From assembly GCF_030123365.1 (NCBI RefSeq), contig NZ_CP126107.1:4735501-4799500 (forward strand): 64,000 nucleotides of DNA, given 5' to 3'. The stretch comes from Neobacillus sp. SuZ13. GTDB lineage: Bacteria > Bacillota > Bacilli > Bacillales > Cytobacillaceae. The notes below the pieces were generated by a model, which made no database searches, was not told the origin of the DNA, and saw only the letters and a program-made list of their open reading frames with translations. Shown in pieces: positions 8,019 through 17,416 of the stretch (its first letter is position 1; the number at the start of each line of letters is the position of its first letter). A program made the translations under genes and the position numbers.

Positions 8019-9320
8019 TTATTTCGCTACCTGTTTTTCGTAGGATTCCTGGAATTTTTGAATATCTCCAGCACCCATAAAAATAATAACGCTATTGTCA
8101 TAGTCATTTAATACTGAAGTATGTTCTTCTGTAATGACTTCGGAACCTTCAATTCTTGCCTGAAGATCCTTGATTGTTAGTTTTCCATGATTTTCACGAG
8201 CAGACCCAAAAATCTCACATAAATAGGCTTTATCTGCTTCTCTTAAACTTTTGGCAAAGTCTTCAAGGAACGCTTGAGTCCGTGAAAAGGTATGTGGTTG
8301 GAAAACAGCCACAATTTTACGGTCAGGATATTTTTGCTTTGCCGCATCAATCGTTGCTTTAATTTCAGTCGGATGATGGGCATAATCATCGATTAATATT
8401 TGGGAACCGATTCTTTTTTCTGAAAATCTTCTCTTTACACCCTGGAAAGTAATTAATTGGTCCTTGACTGCTTCCACACTAATTTCTTCATAATGACATA
8501 GACCAATAACGGCAAGTGCGTTTAATACGCTATGATCGCCGAAGGTTGGAATGGTGAATGTGTCATAGAATGTATTACGAATGAAGACATCAAAAGTCGT
8601 TCCAGTAGTTGTCTTCACAAGGTTTTTTGCTTGATAGTCATTTTCATCGCCAAAACCATAAAACAAGACGGGAACCTTTGCCTGAATTTTCTGAAGCTGT
8701 TCATCATCACCATAAGCAAATATGCCTTTTTTCACTTGAATCGCCATCTCTTGAAACGCTGAAAAGACATCATCAATATTTGCAAAATAATCAGGATGAT
8801 CAAAATCAATATTCGTCATAATCGCATAGTCAGGAAAGTAGGATAAGAAGTGCCTTCTGTATTCACAAGCTTCAAATACGAAATATTCTGAGCCCTCTTT
8901 TCCTTTACCTGTCCCATCACCAATTAAAAATGATGTTGGCTTAGCTCCTTCAATCACATGGGCAAGTAAGCCTGTTGTAGAAGTCTTTCCGTGCGCACCA
9001 GTAACTGCTACACTAGTAAAGTTTTGCATAAAGTCACCTAAAAACCGATGGTAACGAACAATAGGAAGCCCAAGTTTCATCGCCTCTTGAATTTCCTCAT
9101 GTGTATCTGGAAAAGCATTTCCTGCAATAATCGTCATTCCTGGCTTGATATTCTCCTTTTGGAAAGGAAGAATGGTAATCCCTGATTGCTCAAGGGCCAG
9201 TTGTGTAAAAAAGCGCTTTTCGACATCGGAGCCTTGCACCTTAAATTTCATATCATGCAGAACTTGTGCGAGTGCACTCATCCCAGACCCCTTTATACCG
9301 ACAAAATGGTAAATAGTCAT
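8019..9320 (-). CDS. murC: UDP-N-acetylmuramate--L-alanine ligase
   Basis: Cytoplasmic Mur ligase adding the first amino acid, L-alanine, to UDP-MurNAc in peptidoglycan synthesis, with ATP hydrolysis. The 433 residues have the normal three-domain layout: N-terminal Rossmann GIKGSGMSALA, central ATP-binding TGAHGKTSTTG (about residue 107), then the nucleotide-binding Mur domain with DDYAHHPTEI. The ATG at 9320 has GGAGG seven bases upstream; the in-frame extension to 9365 adds 15 unconserved residues. sftA lies upstream in the same direction, as in B. subtilis. Confidence 0.96.
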   Translation of the reverse strand: MTIYHFVGIKGSGMSALAQVLHDMKFKVQGSDVEKRFFTQLALEQSGITILPFQKENIKPGMTIIAGNAFPDTHEEIQEAMKLGLPIVRYHRFLGDFMQNFTSVAVTGAHGKTSTTGLLAHVIEGAKPTSFLIGDGTGKGKEGSEYFVFEACEYRRHFLSYFPDYAIMTNIDFDHPDYFANIDDVFSAFQEMAIQVKKGIFAYGDDEQLQKIQAKVPVLFYGFGDENDYQAKNLVKTTTGTTFDVFIRNTFYDTFTIPTFGDHSVLNALAVIGLCHYEEISVEAVKDQLITFQGVKRRFSEKRIGSQILIDDYAHHPTEIKATIDAAKQKYPDRKIVAVFQPHTFSRTQAFLEDFAKSLREADKAYLCEIFGSARENHGKLTIKDLQARIEGSEVITEEHTSVLNDYDNSVIIFMGAGDIQKFQESYEKQVAK

Positions 9321-9550
9321 AGAAGAACCTCCAACAACGTCTATCTGTAAAACAGTATATGACATCTGTCTGTATTTGCTAACAAGAAAACAGAGGACTA
9401 TTGTACACTATAACTTCAATAACCTCTAAAAACATATTTAATAATTATATCATTAATCAGCCCGAAAAACTATTTGCAAACAAATTCTTTAGATTCTGAC
9501 TAGTTATTCACTATATATTATTTATCCTTGTAATGAAAGAATACTCTCAA

Positions 9551-11986
9551 TTAATTATTTGCATTAGCCTCTAGAATGGATTCTAAATCTGCCTGGGTAA
9601 TTAATACTTCACGCGCTTTGCTTCCATTTGCACTAGTAATATAGCCACTAGTCTCAAGCATATCCATCAATCTTGCCGCACGATTATAGCCTATTTTAAA
9701 ACGCCTTTGCAGACTTGATGTTGATGCTCCGCCCTGGTCAATGATAAATTCACATGCCTCATAAAAAAGTTCATCTTCTGTTTCCGTTACTTGAGCTTTT
9801 TTTAATAATTCTTCTTGCTCAAACAAGTAATCCGGTTCGCGCTGCTCCCTTACATGACCTACAACCAGATCAATTTCTTCATCCGAGACAAACGTTCCTT
9901 GCAAACGGACAGGTTTAGATGAACCATTTTCTAAAAATAACATATCACCGCGGCCAAGTAACTTTTCTGCCCCGCTAATATCAATGATTGTACGTGAATC
10001 CACCTGAGAAGAAACAGAAAAGGCAATTCGCGTAGGAATATTGGCTTTAATTAAGCCCGTGATTACATCAACAGATGGTCTTTGTGTGGCGACAATTAAA
10101 TGAATCCCACATGCTCTTGCCTTTTGAGCGATTCGACAAATAGCTTCTTCCACATCTGCTGGGGACATCATCATTAAATCGGCTAACTCATCGATAATAA
10201 TAACAATAAATGGAAGTTTATCTGCATATTGTTTATGCTTTATTGCCAGTTCATTAAAGCGATTAATGTCACGAACACCGGTATGAGCAAACAATTCGTA
10301 TCGTCTTTCCATTTCTTCAACCGCCCATTTTAATGCAGCTGTTGCCGCCTTAACATCCGTTATAACAGGACTGACAAGATGTGGAATACGGTTATATGGT
10401 GCGAGTTCGACCATTTTTGGGTCAATTAATAATAGCTTTAAGTCTTCAGGGCTGGCTTTAAAAAGCAAGCTAACTAAAATAGTGTTAATGCAGACACTCT
10501 TCCCTGATCCTGTCGCACCAGCAATCAAACCATGCGGCATTTTCTTCAAGTCTGTGACAATCGGCTTTCCGGCAATATCCAGGCCAAGCACGGCTGTTAA
10601 GGGAGAGGTAGATTCTTTGAATGTACTGCTTTGAATAATTTCGTTAATGAATACAGGACGTGACTTTTGGTTTGGTACTTCAATCCCAATCGTATGCTTT
10701 CCTGGTATTGGAGCTTCCATCCTGATGTCTCTTGCGGCAAGACTTAACTTAATATCATCAGTTAGGTTGGTAATTTTGTTTACTTTGACCCCTGGCTCCG
10801 GTTGAACTTCAAAACGAGTAACCGCAGGACCTTGTGTTACATTAACAACACTGGCGCCGACATTAAAGTTTTGTAAGGTTTCGTTTAAAATTTCTTCTTG
10901 CTCTAATAACCATTTTGTATCATTCCCTACTGTCACAGGAGGGTTTAGCAAACTAGATGTTGGGAACACATAATGACCATCATCTGGTTCATCCTGGGTG
11001 ATCTCTTCTATTCTTGGGAATAGATCGATCACTTGGTTATTCTGTTCCGACTGAACATTTTCTTGTGTCTGCATAACTTGTGCTTCCACTGTCCTATTTC
11101 TCTTCCGCTCTTCCCATTTTTGTTTATCTTGTTTTAACATCATCACATTAAATGGCAAATGGGAACGCTTTGGTACTGTGGGTTCAGGTATAGTTTCTGG
11201 TTCTGAAACGATCATAGGTTCTGAAATGATCTCTGGTTCTGAAACGAACTCTGGTTCTGATAAGGAATCTAGTTCTAAAATTGGCTCTGGTTCTAATGTA
11301 GTCTTGAATTCTGGTAAATCCTCTACCACATCATTTGTTGCTGCTATTAATTCTTTTACCGCTTCAAATGAGTCTTTATCCTGTAGTTCCATGAATTCTT
11401 TCTGAATCGTTTCTCCATGTGTTGTTTCCACATCGATGATATCCATTTCAATTTCTGATTGTTTAATGATTTCTACTTCAGTTGTCATCCTTTCTGAAGG
11501 AGTTAGACTTTCAATCAGATTTTTTTCATCCTCTTCTAGAAAGTGGCTTAATTCATGCTCGACAATTATCTTCGTATTCTTTGGCCGATTAAACCCAAAA
11601 ACGGGAGAAGGAATTTCTGTCGGTTGGAAGGGACCGCTCTTCTTACTAGTTGGTTCTTTTTTTAGTTTAGGCGGTTCCTGTTTAACCATTTTAACTTCTG
11701 GTTTTTCCCTAATAATTCTCTGATCAGGTTCTGGCAGCGAATTTTTTCTTTTTTGTCGTAATGTTTGTTCTTTTGGCTTAGGTGTTTCCTTAAGTTTTGG
11801 CGGATGAAAAGGATGATTACTGCCTTTTGGGTATTGATAGGACACCTTTGTCTCTAAATCCTTTACACTTTCATTTTTGTTTAGAAACGGCAGTCCTTCT
11901 GGTTTATGTATTATGTAACCTTCAAATTCATCATCATCATCATCTTCTTTTCTTAATTTTTGAAATAGGTTTTGGAACCAGCTCAA
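9551..11986 (-). CDS. sftA: SftA, FtsK/SpoIIIE-family DNA translocase
   Basis: Septum-associated ATP-dependent DNA pump that moves trapped chromosome away from the closing division septum. About 811 residues: no transmembrane region; residues 1-300 form a variable acidic/proline-rich linker; then the RecA-like motor with Walker A GATGSGKS and Walker B IVIIIDELADL, and a C-terminal winged-helix gamma domain (ASTSSLQRRFKIGYNRAARLMDML). The linker holds a six-residue SEPxxx repeat (DNA 11178-11300). TTG at 11986 is preferred because AAAGAGTGAT precedes it at good spacing; a GTG three codons earlier lies inside that RBS. B. subtilis SftA is longer (about 950 residues), the difference probably being linker. 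Confidence 0.93.
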   Translation of the reverse strand: MSWFQNLFQKLRKEDDDDDEFEGYIIHKPEGLPFLNKNESVKDLETKVSYQYPKGSNHPFHPPKLKETPKPKEQTLRQKRKNSLPEPDQRIIREKPEVKMVKQEPPKLKKEPTSKKSGPFQPTEIPSPVFGFNRPKNTKIIVEHELSHFLEEDEKNLIESLTPSERMTTEVEIIKQSEIEMDIIDVETTHGETIQKEFMELQDKDSFEAVKELIAATNDVVEDLPEFKTTLEPEPILELDSLSEPEFVSEPEIISEPMIVSEPETIPEPTVPKRSHLPFNVMMLKQDKQKWEERKRNRTVEAQVMQTQENVQSEQNNQVIDLFPRIEEITQDEPDDGHYVFPTSSLLNPPVTVGNDTKWLLEQEEILNETLQNFNVGASVVNVTQGPAVTRFEVQPEPGVKVNKITNLTDDIKLSLAARDIRMEAPIPGKHTIGIEVPNQKSRPVFINEIIQSSTFKESTSPLTAVLGLDIAGKPIVTDLKKMPHGLIAGATGSGKSVCINTILVSLLFKASPEDLKLLLIDPKMVELAPYNRIPHLVSPVITDVKAATAALKWAVEEMERRYELFAHTGVRDINRFNELAIKHKQYADKLPFIVIIIDELADLMMMSPADVEEAICRIAQKARACGIHLIVATQRPSVDVITGLIKANIPTRIAFSVSSQVDSRTIIDISGAEKLLGRGDMLFLENGSSKPVRLQGTFVSDEEIDLVVGHVREQREPDYLFEQEELLKKAQVTETEDELFYEACEFIIDQGGASTSSLQRRFKIGYNRAARLMDMLETSGYITSANGSKAREVLITQADLESILEANANN

Positions 11987-12117
11987 AACTATCACTCTTT
12001 CTACTAACTACTTTAAATCTATCACTTTATTTTATCAGTTTTTTAGATTTTTTCGACATAATTCTTTTAAATGAGGCAAAATACACTCTGACAATTGATT
12101 AATGAAAAAAGATCACT

Positions 12118-12137
12118 GTGATTGTGATCCTTTTTCT
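12118..12137 (-). terminator. Probable terminator region after ytpQ
   Basis: The 150-bp gap between the ytpQ stop and sftA contains GATCACTGTGATTGTGATCC, a stem able to form GGATCAC / GTGATC with flanking A/T runs. Weak evidence. Confidence 0.4.
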
Positions 12138-12145
12138 ATTTTTAA

Positions 12146-12940
12146 TTATTTATTTTTTCCTAAAATAAAAATAGGTTCTAATTCACCATTTTCATATAAA
12201 AATGATAAGGCTGTAATTGGTACATGCCCGTTTGCAAAAAAGCTCATGGCCATCTGTGCCATTATATCATATCCTCGATCGTTACGAATATCAGCAATAA
12301 TTAACACATCCTGGTGTGGAACAGCAAGCACCATCGTCCCCGTAATCTTCTTTTCGAATTCATTCAAGAACACCTTATTTAAGATCCGGCTTGCATCGTA
12401 TCCATCATTTGTGTTTAAAAAGTAAAAGCTGTTGCCGGCGACTTGATCCTCTTTTAGTGGAGTAGAAAGGGATCTGGCATTAAATAAAGCAATTTCCTTA
12501 ATTCTTGTTGCTTCCCAGCCCTCTTTCGCCATGATACGAGAATCGATTAACCGATAGGTATTGCCTTGATCGTAGGCATAATAAATTTTGGTTTCCGCTG
12601 TGTGCTCATCAATTAAAAATGGCACTCCCTCCTCTGCTTCCTTAGGGAAGGATGAAGAGCGAATTACGGGGAAGATTTTTTTCTCATGGTCGGTTAACTG
12701 AACTGCGTCCTCCATCGCATGAAGTCCTTCTTCGATATAATAAACAACTTCATCGATGGCTTTTTCCTTTTGAATATGCCATTTGGCAATAATCCCAGGT
12801 AAAGCAACTGTTATTCCTTTTCCTGATTCTTTACTTTCAATGCGCAATTGGTCCTTCTCTCGATCATAGGAGATCACCCGATCTTTACGAGACAGGCGTC
12901 TCTCTAATTCGGTTTTCATTTTTCTGCTATCCATTTTCAT
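12146..12940 (-). CDS. ytpQ: YtpQ, DUF1444 family protein
   Basis: A 264-residue soluble protein of the DUF1444 family, conserved in bacilli and of unknown function. No membrane segment or signal peptide. The chosen ATG at 12940 (MKMDSRKMK) has GGAGG eight bases upstream; the 14-residue extension to 12982 lacks an RBS. In B. subtilis ytpR, encoding a tRNA-binding-domain protein, lies between sftA and ytpQ; here the gap is too small for it. Confidence 0.88.
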   Translation of the reverse strand: MKMDSRKMKTELERRLSRKDRVISYDREKDQLRIESKESGKGITVALPGIIAKWHIQKEKAIDEVVYYIEEGLHAMEDAVQLTDHEKKIFPVIRSSSFPKEAEEGVPFLIDEHTAETKIYYAYDQGNTYRLIDSRIMAKEGWEATRIKEIALFNARSLSTPLKEDQVAGNSFYFLNTNDGYDASRILNKVFLNEFEKKITGTMVLAVPHQDVLIIADIRNDRGYDIMAQMAMSFFANGHVPITALSFLYENGELEPIFILGKNK

Positions 12941-13045
12941 TTTGAATTCCTCCATTTTAGGAGCTGCTTGTCTATTGTACATGAAAAACCCTCCATCTCA
13001 AAGTGATGGAGAGTTCTTAATAGTTTTCTGGTTCTGGTAACTAGT

Positions 13046-13071
13046 CTGTTGATTTCCGCTCCTATCAACAG
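13046..13071 (-). repeat. Solo remnant of the 183-bp palindromic element
   Basis: CTGTTGATttccgctcctATCAACAG is the outer core of the 7.8-kb element with its centre gone. The terminal GGCTGTGTTA repeats are not preserved. It lies between ytpP and ytpQ. Confidence 0.7.
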
Positions 13072-13081
13072 AAGTAAAATA

Positions 13082-13396
13082 TTATTTTAAACCTGAAATA
13101 AAGTTTTCTATTTCTTCTTGTGTTTTTCTGTCTTTGCTTACGAATCTGCCAAGTTCGTTTCCGTTTTCGAATGCGATAAAGCTTGGAATTCCGAAGACAT
13201 CTAATTGCTGGCATATATCGATATACTCATCTCGATCAACATGAATAAATGTATACTCATTAAATTTGGATTCAATTTCTGGTAAAATCGGTTCAATAAC
13301 TCGACAATCTGGGCACCAGCCTGCTGAAAACATGAAAATTGTTTTTCCATGATCACGCAGCTGTTCAAATTGCTCTACTGACTCTAAATTCTTCAA
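13082..13396 (-). CDS. ytpP: YtpP, thioredoxin-like protein
   Basis: A 104-residue thioredoxin-fold protein with the active-site variant WCPDC (AGWCPDCRVIEPIL, about residues 26-39) in place of WCGPC, and the cis-proline region FGIPSFIAFENG. Probable thiol-disulfide oxidoreductase in the cytoplasm. TTG at 13396 gives eight bases to GGAGG; a TTG two codons upstream would be only two bases from it. It lies in the conserved ytpQ-ytpP-ytoP order. Confidence 0.88.
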   Translation of the reverse strand: MKNLESVEQFEQLRDHGKTIFMFSAGWCPDCRVIEPILPEIESKFNEYTFIHVDRDEYIDICQQLDVFGIPSFIAFENGNELGRFVSKDRKTQEEIENFISGLK

Positions 13397-13477
13397 AATC
13401 AACGCCTCCGTTAGAATCTTTTCACTTTACAATGCTTTCTTCTGAAATCATAGCAGTTAGACTGCTTTTCAGTCCAC

Positions 13478-13981
13478 TCATCTGCTCCTTTTGTATTGTC
13501 CCACTAACAGGTTCATAACATGAGTAAACATTTCAGAGCGATTCACCATTCCGTTAGTAAAAATACCAACCGCTCCCTCTTGTTTCCTTACATTTTTACT
13601 TTTCGCATAATCTTCCATAACCGGTCCGAGTTCTTCACCAGCCCTTAATCGGTCTGCTACTTCTTCCGGAAGAGGGATCCTTGCTCCTCCGGCAATTATC
13701 GGTTCCCTATCATTGCATACAAGTGCTCCCCAGTTACATATGAATAAACCATAACTCGTTTCTTGTACACCGCCCTCAAGTCCAATCCCAATATCACCAT
13801 TTCCTAGCTTTAAGGCACCTTTTGCCCGATTAATAGCTCCTTGGATTGTTTCTTCATCTGAAAACGGCTGCTCATTAACGCCCGATGGGATGTCTAAGTC
13901 AACAAACTCATGGTCCTCAGTAAAACAATTTTTCACCGCAGTAATTTTAGCAGGATTCTTTGACCCAATAATTATTTTCAT
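13478..13981 (-). CDS. DUF84 family non-canonical purine NTP phosphatase
   Basis: A 167-residue YjjX-like inosine/xanthosine triphosphatase-family protein, likely removing oxidised or deaminated nucleotides. Signature segments are the N-terminal MKIIIGSKNPAKITAVKNCF and GNGDIGIGLEGGVQ. The ATG at 13981 has AAGGAG upstream; an in-frame TTG at 14005 lies inside that RBS region. Located between ytpP and ytoP in the same direction. Substrate is inferred from the family only. Confidence 0.85.
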   Translation of the reverse strand: MKIIIGSKNPAKITAVKNCFTEDHEFVDLDIPSGVNEQPFSDEETIQGAINRAKGALKLGNGDIGIGLEGGVQETSYGLFICNWGALVCNDREPIIAGGARIPLPEEVADRLRAGEELGPVMEDYAKSKNVRKQEGAVGIFTNGMVNRSEMFTHVMNLLVGQYKRSR

Positions 13982-14042
13982 GATGATATGTACTCCTTTT
14001 GACAAAGTAAAGGGAGCATAAAATGCCCCCTAAAAAAATCAC

Positions 14043-15116
14043 TTAACTGTTAGCTTTAATCGTATCAACTGTTGTTTGATCACAAGCCTTAACTAATTTA
14101 ACAATTAGTTCTTTCGCTGCTGCATAATCATCCACATGTACAATCGAGGCATGGGTATGAATATAACGTGAACAAATACCAATAACCGCACTTGGAATAC
14201 CCTCATTTGATTGATGGACCCGGCCGGCATCTGTTCCGCCCTGTGAAACAAAATATTGGTAAGGAATTTTATGTGTTTCAGCAGTATCGAGAACAAACTC
14301 TCTCATTCCGCGATGTGTGACCATTGTCCGGTCAAGGATTCGAAGCAATGCCCCTTTCCCCAATTGGCCAAATTCATTCTTATCACCCGTCATATCATTA
14401 GCAGGACTTGCGTCGAGTGCAAAAAAGATATCTGGATTGATCATATTAGCCGCAGTTTGAGCACCACGTAAACCAACTTCTTCTTGGACCGTTGCTCCTG
14501 AATAAAGCGTATTTGGTAATTTTTCGTCTTTTAATTCCTGCAGTAATTCAATAGCTAAGCCACAACCGTAGCGGTTATCCCATGCTTTTGCTAATATTTT
14601 TTTGGGATTGGCCATTGGTGTAAATGGACAAATTGGCAGAATTGCCTGCCCTGGCTTAATCCCTAACCGCTTCGCATCCTCACGATTATCCGCACCGATA
14701 TCGATCAGCATATTTTTTATTTCCATTGGTTTATTCCGCTTTGCATCGTCTAATAGGTGTGGTGGAATCGAACCAACGACTCCAATTACAGGACCATTAT
14801 TGGTCATCACTTGGACACGCTGGGCAAGTATTACTTGACTCCACCAGCCACCAAGCGGCTGAAAGCGAAGCATTCCATTTTCTGTAATCGCAGTCACCAT
14901 GAAGCCTACTTCATCCATATGACCTGCTACCATTACAGTTGGACCCGTCTCAGCTCCCCTTTTCACCCCAAAAATACTGCCAAGGTTATCTTGAACAAGT
15001 TCATCTGAGAATTGAGATAATTGTTCCCTCATAAATTTTCTAACTAAATGTTCATTTCCGGGAGCACCGGGAAGTTCTGTTAATGTTTGAAAAAGCTTTA
15101 AGGTTTGATCGTTCAT
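14043..15116 (-). CDS. ytoP: YtoP, M42-family metallo-aminopeptidase
   Basis: A 357-residue dinuclear-zinc aminopeptidase of the glutamyl aminopeptidase/endoglucanase-M family, degrading peptides in the cytoplasm. Metal-binding landmarks are MVAGHMDEVGFMV (about 66-78), AWDNRYGCGLAIELL, VQEEVGLRGAQTAAN and FALDASPANDMTG. The RBS AAAGGAG is nine bases from the ATG. Length equals the B. subtilis protein. Confidence 0.93.
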   Translation of the reverse strand: MNDQTLKLFQTLTELPGAPGNEHLVRKFMREQLSQFSDELVQDNLGSIFGVKRGAETGPTVMVAGHMDEVGFMVTAITENGMLRFQPLGGWWSQVILAQRVQVMTNNGPVIGVVGSIPPHLLDDAKRNKPMEIKNMLIDIGADNREDAKRLGIKPGQAILPICPFTPMANPKKILAKAWDNRYGCGLAIELLQELKDEKLPNTLYSGATVQEEVGLRGAQTAANMINPDIFFALDASPANDMTGDKNEFGQLGKGALLRILDRTMVTHRGMREFVLDTAETHKIPYQYFVSQGGTDAGRVHQSNEGIPSAVIGICSRYIHTHASIVHVDDYAAAKELIVKLVKACDQTTVDTIKANS

Positions 15117-15295
15117 TTTTTTGAGCTCCTTTAGGTTTCTCGGGTTAATTTATGTATATATTTAATTTTACAGAACTTTGGTTTCTCTTTCCATCAATTG
15201 AATTTAATATATGTAATAGTATGTTCCTTTCCATAAATACGATATACTGAGAAGAGAATCCTATCTTTTCCAAATTTAACTTTGGGAGGTCCTTT

Positions 15296-15625
15296 ATGAA
15301 TTGGAAGTCATTTCTCCTCGGTGCAGCGGTCGGGTTGATTAGCGGGTATGCTGCCAAAGAAATCATTTATAGTAAAACAAATGTATCGCCCGAAAAAGTA
15401 TTAGAACAAGTAAAGAAGCAATTTACTAAGAATGGACCAATCAATGGTTCATGGATACATATGGAAGCAGAGCCGTATGAAAAGCAGCACATCAATTACC
15501 TCGTCTATAAAGGCGGCATTTCTAAAAACAATGATGGTACAACTGAGCAATTCGAATTCATTGCCGATGCCCAAACTGGGACCCTTTTGGATATTCGGTC
15601 TTTGTCCAACGAACTTGTTTCATAG
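15296..15625 (+). CDS. ytzB: YtzB-like small PepSY-type protein
   Basis: A 109-residue protein with an N-terminal hydrophobic segment (MNWKSFLLGAAVGLISGYAA) that probably anchors or exports it, and a C-terminal PepSY-like region (YLVYKGGISKNNDGTTEQFEFIADAQTGTLLDI). Position between ytoP and ytnP matches B. subtilis ytzB. RBS TGGGAGG. PepSY proteins often inhibit proteases, but no partner is visible. Confidence 0.75.
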   Translation: MNWKSFLLGAAVGLISGYAAKEIIYSKTNVSPEKVLEQVKKQFTKNGPINGSWIHMEAEPYEKQHINYLVYKGGISKNNDGTTEQFEFIADAQTGTLLDIRSLSNELVS

Positions 15626-15627
15626 TA

Positions 15628-15661
15628 AGAATAGCCGTAACTGAGAGGTTACGGCTATTTC
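15628..15661. terminator. Bidirectional terminator between ytzB and ytnP
   Basis: Perfect stem AATAGCCGTAAC / GTTACGGCTATT with loop TGAGAG between convergent genes. Confidence 0.85.
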
Positions 15662-15666
15662 TTTGC

Positions 15667-16509
15667 TTAATTTTCTCTTTTAATACTTTCAACAATTTGC
15701 TTGCCTTCCGAATCCCATTTCACTGCCCGGTAAAAAGCATCATGATAAAAACTAAACCATGCGTTTTTATGTAAACCGTATGGAATCCATTTTTCCTTTG
15801 CTGCAATCGAGGTCATAGGATAGTCGTCATAAGCCATCACCCATAACACAGGTTGATGGACATGAGTTGCCATCAGATCAGCCATATGAATTAACAATTC
15901 TCCGCGGTCCTCTATAAAAAGGATTGAATGTCCGTTACTATGACCGCTAGTATGAACCATGGTCAGCGCCCCTAAGTTCCATTTTTCTTCAAATGGAACT
16001 ACCTGCGCTTCAATTGCTTCCCAGTTTTCTTTCCAATATGTATTTTTCGAGCGAATATTAGGGTTACGCATTTCATCCCATTCTACTTGTGAGGTAATGA
16101 TTTTTGCATTAGGAAAGGCTGAAACGTAATGTCCATTCTCTAGCTTTGTCAGGCCGCCTGCATGGTCAAAATGCAAATGAGTCATCAAGACGTAGTCGAT
16201 ATCTTCTGCATGTAAACCTAACTTATCTAAAGATTCATCCAGCTCTGATTCTTTCGTTACACCAAAATTTCTTAATTGTTTTTCTGATAATTTCCCTTTA
16301 CCGATTCCAGTTTCAACTAAGAAATTTTTCCCATCCATTTGAATGAACATCGGATCCGTTGGTAATTCAATTTGATTTCTTTCATTGGATGGGTATTTCT
16401 TTGACCACAATCCTTTCGGTACAACCCCAAACATAGCCCCGCCATCTAAATTTGTGACACCTCCAGATAACCATGTTACGGTGACACCGCCAATTTTTAC
16501 TGTTTCCAC
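15667..16509 (-). CDS. ytnP: YtnP, metallo-beta-lactamase-fold (AHL-lactonase-like) hydrolase
   Basis: A 280-residue MBL-fold enzyme; B. subtilis YtnP is a quorum-quenching lactonase acting on signals of streptomycetes. The metal-binding motif LMTHLHFDHAGG (about residues 108-119) is intact, with later His ligands in TSGHSNGHS and MADLMATHVH. The start is GTG at 16509, seven bases after AAAGGGGG; a longer frame to 16587 extends through the trmB terminator and is not credible. trmB lies upstream in the same direction. Confidence 0.88.
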   Translation of the reverse strand: METVKIGGVTVTWLSGGVTNLDGGAMFGVVPKGLWSKKYPSNERNQIELPTDPMFIQMDGKNFLVETGIGKGKLSEKQLRNFGVTKESELDESLDKLGLHAEDIDYVLMTHLHFDHAGGLTKLENGHYVSAFPNAKIITSQVEWDEMRNPNIRSKNTYWKENWEAIEAQVVPFEEKWNLGALTMVHTSGHSNGHSILFIEDRGELLIHMADLMATHVHQPVLWVMAYDDYPMTSIAAKEKWIPYGLHKNAWFSFYHDAFYRAVKWDSEGKQIVESIKREN

Positions 16510-16568
16510 CCTTCTTCCCCCTTTAACACTTTTTCTATATTTTAACATTGTGGATGTACTTGAAGAAA

Positions 16569-16605
16569 TAAAAAAAGAACAGCTCACTAATGAACTGTCC
16601 TGAAA
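16569..16605 (-). terminator. Terminator after trmB
   Basis: Minus-strand GGACAGTTCA / TGAGCTGTTC stem followed by TTTTTTT, directly beyond the trmB stop and before ytnP. Confidence 0.75.
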
Positions 16606-16608
16606 AAA

Positions 16609-17250
16609 CTAGTTTTGATATTTTACTTCGCAGCGATAAATACGGCTTCCTTTTTCTGAAAATTTCTCTTCATACTCTGTCATGATGTTTCCTTCATAAT
16701 CACTTTTATGAAGATCTAGACTAATGTACTTTAATAATAATCCGTACTCCGAAAAGCTAATTAGAGAATGTTCAAATAACCCTTGGTTGTCTGTTTTAAA
16801 ATGGATTTCTCCACCATCAACCATAATATCCTCATAAAGCTTTAGGAAGTCCTTATATGTTAATCTTCTTTTTCTATGACGGTATTTTGGCCATGGATCA
16901 GAAAAGTTCAAATAGACCTGGTCCACATCATTTTTGGCAAAATATTTCGGCAAATCCACCGCATTTACATTAAGGAGCCTGAGGTTTGGTAAATCGGCTT
17001 CAATTAATCGTTCTAAAGCAGTAATGATAACACTATCATATAATTCAATACCAATATAATTTATCATCGGATTCGCTCTAGCCATTTCCGTAATAAATTG
17101 ACCTTTGCCTGTACCCACCTCAATATGAAGCGGTTGATCGTTATTAAATACTTCATGCCATTTTCCTTTATATTCTTCAGGATTGGCAACAATATATTGA
17201 GGATGCTGCTCGATTTTTTCCTTTGCCCAAGGTTTATGTCTAACTCTCAT
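16609..17250 (-). CDS. trmB: tRNA (guanine-N7-)-methyltransferase
   Basis: S-adenosylmethionine-dependent enzyme making m7G46 in the tRNA variable loop. At 213 residues it matches the Bacillus family. Seen motifs: LHIEVGTGKGQFITEMA (SAM motif I, about 39-55), IGIELYDSVI, and the TrmB signature NFSDPWPKYRHRKRRLTYKDFL. Divergent from ytzH. Confidence 0.96.
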   Translation of the reverse strand: MRVRHKPWAKEKIEQHPQYIVANPEEYKGKWHEVFNNDQPLHIEVGTGKGQFITEMARANPMINYIGIELYDSVIITALERLIEADLPNLRLLNVNAVDLPKYFAKNDVDQVYLNFSDPWPKYRHRKRRLTYKDFLKLYEDIMVDGGEIHFKTDNQGLFEHSLISFSEYGLLLKYISLDLHKSDYEGNIMTEYEEKFSEKGSRIYRCEVKYQN

Positions 17251-17352
17251 TTATGACACTCCTAAAAATAATATTGTTCGTTACATATATCATGCACCAT
17301 TTTTCAGTACAAGTTTAACTTAATGGAAAATAAGATCATGCATAAACAAAAA

Positions 17353-17387
17353 AAGAATTCACAACCTAACAGTGTGAATTCTTGTTT
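17353..17387 (+). terminator. Terminator-like hairpin in the ytzH leader
   Basis: AAGAATTCACA / TGTGAATTCTT stem followed by GTTTTT on the plus strand. It lies in a divergent intergenic region, only about 30 nt before ytzH, so it is either a ytzH attenuator-like element or a leftover terminator. Confidence 0.5.
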
Positions 17388-17416
17388 TTAAAAAACACTT
17401 GAGAGGGTGTACATTC

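Noticed and set aside
11178..11723. Plus-strand ORFs opposite sftA
   Set aside because: They mirror the repeated linker codons of sftA and have no RBS.
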